From Flavobacterium sufflavum (GTDB lineage Bacteria; Bacteroidota; Bacteroidia; Flavobacteriales; Flavobacteriaceae), in NCBI RefSeq assembly GCF_004016525.1, contig NZ_SACJ01000002.1:248001-312000 (forward strand): a stretch of DNA of 64,000 nucleotides, given 5' to 3'. Positions 43,446 through 49,565 of this stretch are shown here, in pieces. A program made the position numbers and the translations under genes. Under the pieces are notes generated by a model, which was given only the letters and a program-made list of their open reading frames with translations, ran no database searches and had not been told where the DNA came from. Position 1 is the first letter of the stretch. Each line of letters begins with the position of its first letter.

Positions 43446-44075
43446 ATGCCTTTATATAAAAAAATACAATTTAATTCCGCAACCGCTATCTACGTTTGGA
43501 AGATTACCGAACCATTGGAACAATTATTAGAAGAAGTAAGTCTGAATCCTATATGTCAGTTGCGTATTGATGGTATGAAATCCGAATTGCATCAGCGAGG
43601 GTTTCTAAGTGTGCGCAAACTTTTAAATGAAGCTGGCTATACTGATTTTGACTTGTATTATGACGAATTTGGAAAACCACATCTTCATGATGGAAAACAT
43701 ATTTCGATAACGCATTCGTATCAGTTTGCTGCAATAATCATTAGTGATGAAATTGTTGGGATTGATATCGAATTACAAAGAGAAAAAATTATTCGAATCG
43801 CCGATAAATTCTGTGATGCAGAATTTGAATATTTAGACCGAGAAAAAACAGCCGAATACATTAAAAAGCTAACGGTAATTTGGGGAGCCAAAGAAGCGAT
43901 TTTCAAAATTCGAAACGAAAAAGGAATCAGCTTTAAAGATCATATTGCAGTAAATGAGTTTGATTTGAACCAAACCCAAACTATAGCAAGTCTTCATTTT
44001 GGTAGTTTGCACAAAGATTTCAAAATTTATTTTGAAGAAGTGGAGGATTTTACTTTAGTCTATGCTTTGGAATAA
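43446..44075 (+). CDS. 4'-phosphopantetheinyl transferase family protein
   Basis: 209 residues. The enzyme transfers the phosphopantetheine arm of CoA to a serine of a carrier protein, such as acyl carrier protein. The magnesium motif GIDIELQ (near 100-106) and the WGAKEAIFKI motif (near 146-155) are present, with HISITHSYQF near 80 and GKPHL upstream. It is the Sfp/HetI-like length rather than the small AcpS, so the target may be fatty acid ACP or a secondary-metabolite carrier; no such synthase is nearby. It diverges from ahcY and is followed by a long inverted repeat. Confidence 0.88.
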   Translation: MPLYKKIQFNSATAIYVWKITEPLEQLLEEVSLNPICQLRIDGMKSELHQRGFLSVRKLLNEAGYTDFDLYYDEFGKPHLHDGKHISITHSYQFAAIIISDEIVGIDIELQREKIIRIADKFCDAEFEYLDREKTAEYIKKLTVIWGAKEAIFKIRNEKGISFKDHIAVNEFDLNQTQTIASLHFGSLHKDFKIYFEEVEDFTLVYALE

Positions 44076-44086
44076 TAGTTTATTTT

Positions 44087-44236
44087 TAACCGCAAACCTG
44101 TCTGCCGACAGGCAGGGAGAATAAAGTTTTTTCGCAAAGATTCGCAAAGAGAAACACAAAGATTCACTAAGAGAAATTTTATAAGATTTATAGAATTTCT
44201 TTAACCTGCCTGTCGGCAGACAGGTCTGTGTTCCTA
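44087..44236. repeat. Long inverted repeat element with 20-bp complementary ends
   Basis: CCTGTCTGCCGACAGGCAGG (44097-44116) and its exact complement (44205-44224) enclose 88 bases that include CGCAAAGATTCGCAAAGAGA-type repeats. The right arm and its flanks recur at 58420-58457. It lies between the stops of the convergent PPTase and haemoglobin genes and could end transcription from both sides. Confidence 0.8.
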
Positions 44237-44623
44237 AATTTTTACTCTGTTCTTAAACATATTCAGATAAAGAAAACTACCCATTTTGCGGGCTCTGTTC
44301 TTTAAAATTTCCACATTTTCACCTTCAAAAAGAGAATCTAATGTCTGGAACCAATAGTTTAACCAAATCCCAAATTCATTCGCATTGATTTGACCATCAA
44401 AATGTTCGTCTACTTTATTATGAACAGCTATTGGATTGCCTTTGAATTTTCGAACTGCAAATAAATTGGTTTCCCAAAAATCAGTTAGCTTTTCTAAATG
44501 AGAATCCCAGTCTAAAATCAGTTCGTTAAAATAAGGGCCAATTTCTTCATCAGCCCTTATTTTGCCATAAAAAGCATGGACTAAAACAGCAACATCAGCT
44601 CTGTTTTTGATGTCGTTTTTCAT
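44234..44623 (-). CDS. Truncated haemoglobin, group III type, with altered proximal position
   Basis: 129 residues with the group III truncated globin framework: AVLVHAFYGKIRADEEIGPYF near 12-32, LTDFWETNLF near 46, GNPIAVHNKV near 62-71 and WLNYWFQTLDSLFEG near 87. In relatives the F helix carries a proximal His in an 'HFxxWL' motif; here it reads NEFGIWL, and codon GAA puts Glu83 where the His would be. The nearest His is in DEHFDG, nine residues earlier. Haem binding may be changed or use another residue. It follows a small membrane protein gene by 1 base, behind a Crp/Fnr-like box. A role in nitric oxide or oxygen response is likely from family and context. Confidence 0.82.
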   Translation of the reverse strand: MKNDIKNRADVAVLVHAFYGKIRADEEIGPYFNELILDWDSHLEKLTDFWETNLFAVRKFKGNPIAVHNKVDEHFDGQINANEFGIWLNYWFQTLDSLFEGENVEILKNRARKMGSFLYLNMFKNRVKI

Positions 44624-44624
44624 T

Positions 44625-44906
44625 TTACAGATTGTTTAGAATAATAAATAAGATGCTTGAAATAGCACTTATAATAACGCTGTTAAAGATGAATTTATGT
44701 TTCATTTGAGCAAGAATGGATGTGTTTGCAATGATGCATATAAATACAATAATTGCCAGTTGGATCATTTGTGGTATTGAAGTTCCATTAGCTAATACGC
44801 TCATGGCAGCTGCGCCACCTAAACAGCTTTGTACTAGTATGCTTAAAGTAGCAGAACCAATAAAATTTTGATTGAATCTTTCGAAGGTAGTGTTGTAAAG
44901 TGTCAT
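44625..44906 (-). CDS. Small membrane protein co-encoded with the truncated haemoglobin
   Basis: 93 residues with three hydrophobic segments (about 14-36, 41-58, 70-90); no family recognised. I start at ATG 44906 (MTLYNTTFERF), because the upstream GTG at 44927 overlaps the -7 element. Its stop is 1 base from the haemoglobin start, so both are in one transcript. The promoter has a -7 element TAAATTTG and a TATGA-6-TCATA inverted repeat ~40 bases upstream. Association with a globin suggests a redox or membrane gas-related role, but this is inference. Confidence 0.7.
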   Translation of the reverse strand: MTLYNTTFERFNQNFIGSATLSILVQSCLGGAAAMSVLANGTSIPQMIQLAIIVFICIIANTSILAQMKHKFIFNSVIISAISSILFIILNNL

Positions 44907-44926
44907 AATAATTTGTTTTAATACCA

Positions 44927-44934
44927 CAAATTTA
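44927..44934 (-). promoter_or_regulatory. Promoter -7 element for the membrane protein-haemoglobin operon
   Basis: TAAATTTG on the minus strand, 20 bases before ATG 44906. Confidence 0.6.
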
Positions 44935-44956
44935 CAACGGTACTAGACCACCATTT

Positions 44957-44972
44957 TATGACTTAAATCATA
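44957..44972. promoter_or_regulatory. Possible Crp/Fnr-type activator site
   Basis: TATGA-CTTAAA-TCATA is a 5-bp inverted repeat with a 6-base spacer. Its centre is about 42 bases upstream of the start point expected from the -7 element, the classic position for a Crp/Fnr activator. The regulator gene is directly upstream. Confidence 0.45.
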
Positions 44973-44986
44973 TAAAATAATATTAT

Positions 44987-45583
44987 TTAGCGATATACTT
45001 TTCGGTTGATTATTTTTAAATCGCCTTTTTTTTCCAGTGATTTTATAGCCCGGATAACGGTTTCGACTCTTAAACCGGTTAAATCGCCTATTTGTTGTCG
45101 GGTGAAATTAATTAGAAAACCAGCTTCTTCTTTTTTAAAATTCAATTGTTCTATCGAATAATCTATTAATCGCAACACGCGGTGTTCAGGATCCTGAGAA
45201 GAAATCTCGGCCGCCATAACCGATTTGTAATAGAGTCTTTGCGATAGATTTTTGATGATTGCTAAACTGATGTCCGAATTGTTTTTTAGTAATTCAAAGA
45301 ATTTGTCTTTTGTAATTATGATTAATTCGGAATCAGTCACTGCTACGGCATTGGCAGGATAAACCTGGTCAATAAACAGCGGAGGTTCGCCAAAACACTG
45401 GTTTTTATAAAAAATTCCCTGAATGAATTCTTTGCCTTCATCATTGTAATTGTTCATCTTTACTTCGCCCGAAATAATTTGGTAATAATGCGTTGGTTGT
45501 TTACCTTCTTCAAAAATGATATCGCCACTTTGATAGTTTTTTATAATGCCATTATATTTTTCGAGCAATGGAATTGCAATCAT
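44987..45583 (-). CDS. Crp/Fnr-family transcriptional regulator
   Basis: 198 residues from ATG 45583 (MIAIPLLEKYNGIIKNY). An upstream ATG would add 32 residues that do not resemble the family. The N-terminal cyclic-nucleotide-type sensor barrel (~1-120: YQSGDIIFEEGKQPTHYYQI, GEVKMNNYNDEGKEF) is followed by the dimer helix and a C-terminal winged helix with INFTRQQIGDLTGLRVETVI near 155 and SLEKKGDLKI. No N-terminal 4Fe-4S cysteines are present, so it is not a classic oxygen-sensing Fnr. It lies upstream of the haemoglobin operon on the same strand with a candidate binding site between, so it probably controls that operon. Confidence 0.9.
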   Translation of the reverse strand: MIAIPLLEKYNGIIKNYQSGDIIFEEGKQPTHYYQIISGEVKMNNYNDEGKEFIQGIFYKNQCFGEPPLFIDQVYPANAVAVTDSELIIITKDKFFELLKNNSDISLAIIKNLSQRLYYKSVMAAEISSQDPEHRVLRLIDYSIEQLNFKKEEAGFLINFTRQQIGDLTGLRVETVIRAIKSLEKKGDLKIINRKVYR

Positions 45584-45785
45584 AATCGGATGAGTTTTAG
45601 GATTTCTAAAAGTGCTAATACCGTTTGTTATTTTAAAATAGTTCCTTTTTGAGGAACTAAATGAAATATACAACGGCATTATACCAAAAAGATAGAATTA
45701 AAAATAAAATCAATATCAGTATAACAAATATAATTGTTTAGAAATTGTTCTGGTACTTTGAAAAACTTTTTACTTTTACGCTCTC

Positions 45786-46520
45786 ATGGAAAAAGTAACA
45801 ATTTATCAGGAAATACAAAAAGCTAAATCAGAAAACCGGAAATTATTAGCCATTCTTCTTGACCCGGATAAAATAGTTTTGGATACTATAGCGGATTTGG
45901 TTAACAAGATAAATCAATCCCCAGCTACTCATCTTTTTATTGGCGGAAGTCTTGTAGAAAACTCTATTTTGGATGATTTGATTATTAGAATTAAAAAGGG
46001 TTGTGCGTTGCCTATTGTGCTTTTTCCGGGACATCCTTCTCAAATTTCTAATCATGCCGATGGAATTTTGTTTTTATCTTTATTGTCCGGTCGAAATCCT
46101 GATTATTTGATAGAGCATCAGGTTAAGGCTGCGCCAATTTTAAAGCGAACCAATCTTGAAATTCTGTCTACGGGTTACATTTTGATTGAAAGCGGAAGCG
46201 AAACGGCTGTTGAACGTGTGAGTAAAACAACGCCTTTGGATAGGGATAATCTTGATTTGGTATTGGCAACAGCCCAAGCAGGTGAAATGCTTGGAAGTAA
46301 ATTGATTTATCTTGAAGCAGGAAGTGGTGCACAAAAAGCAGTTCCGTTAGAAATGATTGAATATGTAGCTCAAAATATTGCCATTCCATTAATTGTAGGT
46401 GGCGGAATTGTAGATTTAGAAGGAATTCAAAATGCCTATCAATCGGGTGCTGATTTAGTTGTGATAGGGACGGCTTTTGAAAAAGACGTTGATTTTTTTA
46501 ATCCAAAAACAAAAATATAA
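45786..46520 (+). CDS. Geranylgeranylglyceryl phosphate synthase (archaeal-type lipid enzyme)
   Basis: 244-residue TIM-barrel prenyltransferase that joins an isoprenyl diphosphate to glycerol 1-phosphate, the first step of archaeal ether lipids. It begins LLAILLDPDKI near 20, with THLFIGGSLVENSILDDL near 48, FPGHPSQISNHADGILFLSL near 82, YLEAGSGAQKAVP near 180 and IPLIVGGGIVDLEGIQNAYQ with GADLVVIGTAFE at the phosphate site. Bacteroidota have a bacterial branch of this enzyme (characterised in a Flavobacterium homologue); its physiological product is unclear. It is translationally coupled to pnuC (ATG directly after the stop) and divergent from the Crp/Fnr regulator. Confidence 0.9.
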   Translation: MEKVTIYQEIQKAKSENRKLLAILLDPDKIVLDTIADLVNKINQSPATHLFIGGSLVENSILDDLIIRIKKGCALPIVLFPGHPSQISNHADGILFLSLLSGRNPDYLIEHQVKAAPILKRTNLEILSTGYILIESGSETAVERVSKTTPLDRDNLDLVLATAQAGEMLGSKLIYLEAGSGAQKAVPLEMIEYVAQNIAIPLIVGGGIVDLEGIQNAYQSGADLVVIGTAFEKDVDFFNPKTKI

Positions 46521-47165
46521 ATGATAGATTTCTTTTTCGCCCAATATGCTAATTACCCCACTTCGGAAATTGTATTGGAATTGATGGGTGTTTTTTTTGG
46601 ATTGGCAAGTGTGTGGTTTGCTAAAAAAGATAATATCTGGGTTTTTCCAACAGGATTAGTGAGTACTTTTATTTATGCTTATTTGCTTTGGAAATGGGAG
46701 TTATTAGGTGATTCGATGATTAACGGCTATTATTTTATAATGAGTCTTTATGGTTGGTATCATTGGACGCGGAAAAAAGGTGATGTTGTAGAATTTCCTG
46801 TTTCAGTTGCGACAAAAAGTGAGCATAAGATAGCGGCTGTTATTTTTGTTTTAACTTTAGTTTTTGTGTTTTTAGTTTACCAGTATTTTGATAAATTTAC
46901 TAATTGGTATAATTATGTCGATACTTTATTAACGGCACTCTTTTTTGTTGGAATGTGGTTGATGGCTAAGAGGAAAATTGAGAACTGGATTTTTTGGATT
47001 ATTGGAGATTTTATTTCGATACCTTTATATTTTTTTAAAGGCTATACATTTACAAGTTTGCAATATTTAATTTTTACAGTTCTTGCAGTTTTTGGTTATT
47101 TAGAGTGGAAAGGAATTTTAAATAATCAGCAGAAACAGTCTGGAGAAGCAGCTGTTTTAGAATAA
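46521..47165 (+). CDS. pnuC: PnuC-family transporter (nicotinamide riboside or thiamin type)
   Basis: 214 residues with seven hydrophobic helices, the PnuC/SWEET-like fold that takes up vitamins by facilitated diffusion with intracellular trapping by a kinase. Helix 1 has IVLELMGVFFGLASVWFAKK, then NIWVFPTGLVSTFIYAYLLW, SMINGYYFIMSLYGWYHW (a PnuC signature) and IFWIIGDFISIPLYFFKGY. Relatives of this family move nicotinamide riboside (PnuC) or thiamin (PnuT). With a TPP-riboswitch receptor 2.4 kb downstream and no nadR kinase nearby, thiamin is possible, but the gene has no TPP riboswitch of its own. The start directly abuts the upstream stop. Confidence 0.88.
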   Translation: MIDFFFAQYANYPTSEIVLELMGVFFGLASVWFAKKDNIWVFPTGLVSTFIYAYLLWKWELLGDSMINGYYFIMSLYGWYHWTRKKGDVVEFPVSVATKSEHKIAAVIFVLTLVFVFLVYQYFDKFTNWYNYVDTLLTALFFVGMWLMAKRKIENWIFWIIGDFISIPLYFFKGYTFTSLQYLIFTVLAVFGYLEWKGILNNQQKQSGEAAVLE

Positions 47166-47196
47166 TAGTTTTTGTGTTTTTAATGAGATTAATGCA

Positions 47197-48834
47197 ATGT
47201 CTTTTTACAATTATATGAGTAAGATAGGAGTTTTAGTGTTAGAGAAATCGGGATCAATTGATGATTTAAATAAAATTAAAAGTATGGGATTGTCAGAACA
47301 GGATTTTGAACAAATCAAAGAACATGGAGTTTCATTGGAAAACATAAAAAAAGAACTTGCGATTTTTAAAAAAGGAATTGCTAAGATGGAATTACTCGAA
47401 GCAGCAACAGTTGGAAACGGGATTCTAAAACTGACCGATACTGATTTTGTTGAGAAAGCTACTTTTTTTGATACACATAAATCCAATTTAAAATTATTAA
47501 AATTTGTGCCGGCTTCAGGAGCAGCAAGTAGAATGTTTAAATTCCTGACTGCTTTCCTGAACGAATTTAATATTGAGAAAGAAACGATTAATGCTTATAT
47601 AAACAGAAAAAAGGATACTAAGCTGCCAGTTTTTATCGTAGGGATGGAAAAGTTGCCTTTTTTTGAAATTATTTATAACAGATTAAAAGAAGAGTTTCCC
47701 AACTTTGATTCCTTATCTCGTGATTATAAAAATTATTATTTTATAAAATTGATGTTGGATGCAAAGTATTTTGATTTTGCTTCTAAACCTAAGGGGATTT
47801 TGCCTTTTCATAAATATATCAGCAAAATTGCTACGCCTATCGAAGAACATTTATATGAATGTGGTTATTATTCAAGTACCAATAATAAATCGTATTTGCA
47901 TTTTACGGTTTCTGAGTCACATCAGGAACAGTTTGAGCAGATTATAAATACTGTAAAGGATAAGGTAGAAAAGGAAACGCAAACCAGTATTGAAGTAAGT
48001 TATTCTTATCAGGATAAAAGCACCGATACCATTGCGGTGACGATGCATGATAAAGCTTTTAGAACTGAAGAAGGAAAATTGCTTTTTAGACCTGGAGGTC
48101 ATGGTGCTTTGATTGGCAATTTGAATCAGTTGGATGCTGATATTATTTTTATCAAAAACATTGATAATGTAATTCTTCATAATAATGAGAAAATTGCGCT
48201 TTATAAGAAGGCATTGGCAGGTATTTTGTTAGAACTGCAACAGCAAATTTTTGCCTGTTTGAATTTGATTGATCTCTACACGATTGATGATAAACAAATC
48301 GAAGAGATTAAAATATTCTTGAAAGAAAAATTGAATATGGATATTAAGTCTGATTTTGATTTGTACACTATTGAGAATAAAATAAAAGTGCTGAAAAATG
48401 TATTAAATCGTCCTATCAGAGTATGCGGAATGGTGATTAATGAGGGGGAACCCGGAGGTGGGCCTTTTTGGGTAAAAAGTACTGAAAAGGAAGTTTCATT
48501 GCAAATTGTAGAATCTTCTCAGGTGGATTTGAATAATAAAAAGCAGGCTAAAATTATGGCCAATGCCACTCATTTTAATCCTGTAGATTTAGTTTGTGCT
48601 ACTAAAAATTATAAAAACGAAAAGTTCGATTTGCATCAGTTTGTGGATGAAAATAGCGGATTTATAGTTGAGAAAAATTATCAGGGAAAAGACATTAAAG
48701 GTTATGAATTGCCTGGTTTGTGGAATGGGGCAATGGCTAATTGGCTGACTGTTTTTGTCGAAGTGCCTTTGATAACTTTTAATCCGGTGAAAACTGTAAA
48801 TGATTTGTTGAAAGAAGCACATCAGTCGAAATAA
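47197..48834 (+). CDS. DUF4301 family protein
   Basis: 545 residues of a Bacteroidota family without known activity. Segments that resemble nucleotidyl-sugar transferases are visible: FVPASGAASRMFKFLTAF near 102 (a GxxSR loop), FRPGGHGALIGNLNQLDADI near 290 and IIFIKNIDNVILHNNE, followed by GEPGGGPFWVKS near 422 and GLWNGAMANWLTVFVEVP near the end. These could form a UDPGP-like nucleotide-binding site. It follows pnuC by 31 bases and precedes arfB by 3, so it may be in an operon with GGGP synthase and pnuC. No signal peptide or membrane segment. Confidence 0.8.
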   Translation: MSFYNYMSKIGVLVLEKSGSIDDLNKIKSMGLSEQDFEQIKEHGVSLENIKKELAIFKKGIAKMELLEAATVGNGILKLTDTDFVEKATFFDTHKSNLKLLKFVPASGAASRMFKFLTAFLNEFNIEKETINAYINRKKDTKLPVFIVGMEKLPFFEIIYNRLKEEFPNFDSLSRDYKNYYFIKLMLDAKYFDFASKPKGILPFHKYISKIATPIEEHLYECGYYSSTNNKSYLHFTVSESHQEQFEQIINTVKDKVEKETQTSIEVSYSYQDKSTDTIAVTMHDKAFRTEEGKLLFRPGGHGALIGNLNQLDADIIFIKNIDNVILHNNEKIALYKKALAGILLELQQQIFACLNLIDLYTIDDKQIEEIKIFLKEKLNMDIKSDFDLYTIENKIKVLKNVLNRPIRVCGMVINEGEPGGGPFWVKSTEKEVSLQIVESSQVDLNNKKQAKIMANATHFNPVDLVCATKNYKNEKFDLHQFVDENSGFIVEKNYQGKDIKGYELPGLWNGAMANWLTVFVEVPLITFNPVKTVNDLLKEAHQSK

Positions 48835-48837
48835 GAG

Positions 48838-49242
48838 ATGGAAATTCAAAAGATTATATCCGAATTACAATATAAAGCAGTGCGGAGTAGTGGTGCTGGA
48901 GGGCAAAACGTCAATAAGGTTTCGTCTAAAGTGGTATTGTCTTTCGATTTGAAAAATTCTCAGGCTTTGTCTGAAGAAGAAAAAATGTTGTTAGAAACGA
49001 ATCTTTCCTCAAGATTGACAACTGATTTAGTTTTGATTCTGAACTGTGATGAAGACAGGAGCCAACTTAAAAATAAAGAAATTGTCACGAAACGTTTTTT
49101 GGAACTAATAAAAAAAGGACTCATCGTTCCTAAAATTAGAAAGTCTACAAAAGTTCCAAAATCGGTGATTAAAAAACGAATCAAAGACAAAAAGAATTTA
49201 TCAGAAATTAAACAATCGCGTAGAAAACCAAACTTAGATTAA
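48838..49242 (+). CDS. arfB: Alternative ribosome-rescue factor ArfB (YaeJ-like)
   Basis: 134 residues. The GGQ loop, KAVRSSGAGGQNVNKVSSKV near 20-36, hydrolyses peptidyl-tRNA in stalled ribosomes that lack a stop codon. The C-terminal ~30 residues are a basic tail (IKKRIKDKKNLSEIKQSRRK) that enters the empty mRNA channel. This combination without the codon-recognition domains of a normal release factor identifies ArfB. It starts 3 bases after the DUF4301 stop and probably shares its transcript. Confidence 0.92.
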   Translation: MEIQKIISELQYKAVRSSGAGGQNVNKVSSKVVLSFDLKNSQALSEEEKMLLETNLSSRLTTDLVLILNCDEDRSQLKNKEIVTKRFLELIKKGLIVPKIRKSTKVPKSVIKKRIKDKKNLSEIKQSRRKPNLD

Positions 49243-49270
49243 AATTTCAATTAATAAATTGCTTCGCCTT

Positions 49271-49286
49271 TCCGATAGCTATCGGA
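49271..49286. repeat. 16-bp perfect palindrome in spacer
   Basis: TCCGATAGCTATCGGA is self-complementary and lies 29 bases after the arfB stop, beside GCTTCGCC. It may form a weak terminator or be a dispersed repeat. Confidence 0.55.
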
Positions 49287-49381
49287 ATGCTATAGCTCGG
49301 AGCCAAATACCAACAAAAACCATTTAAAAGCGAGTTTTTGGAATTTGGAATTTGATCTTTGGGATTTGATTTTTTTAGCGT

Positions 49382-49389
49382 TACCTTTG
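49382..49389 (+). promoter_or_regulatory. Promoter -7 element upstream of the TPP riboswitch
   Basis: TACCTTTG fits TAnnTTTG directly before the riboswitch. Confidence 0.55.
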
Positions 49390-49392
49390 CCG

Positions 49393-49470
49393 CGTCTCAA
49401 AGGGGTGCTCAAAATAACGAGCTGAGATCATACCCAACGAACCTGGACGAGTAATGTTGTCAAGGGAAAA
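49393..49470 (+). promoter_or_regulatory. TPP riboswitch (THI element)
   Basis: The conserved thi-box blocks are in order: GGGGTGCTC, GCTGAGATCATACCC, GAACCTG, and AGTAATGTTGTCAAGGGA. It folds into the two-arm structure that binds thiamin diphosphate and is located 95 bases before the TonB-dependent receptor start. No clear terminator lies between it and the ATG. AAAGGGG at 49399-49405 could pair with CCCCCTTTT at 49538-49546 near the start codon, a possible switch that I cannot prove. Confidence 0.92.
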
Positions 49471-49565
49471 AATGATAAATCAATTATAATTACTTTTGAA
49501 TTATCATAAAAAAAATCAATTAACAAAAAGAATAATTCCCCCTTTTATTCGTAAAACAATTACGG

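Noticed and set aside
44087..44236. Miniature transposon with target duplication
   Set aside because: The inverted arms are perfect, but I see no flanking target-site duplication, so only a repeat call is made.
45584..45679. N-terminal extension of the Crp/Fnr regulator
   Set aside because: The first 32 residues of the longer frame have no family similarity and no sensible fold; the sensor domain begins at 45583.
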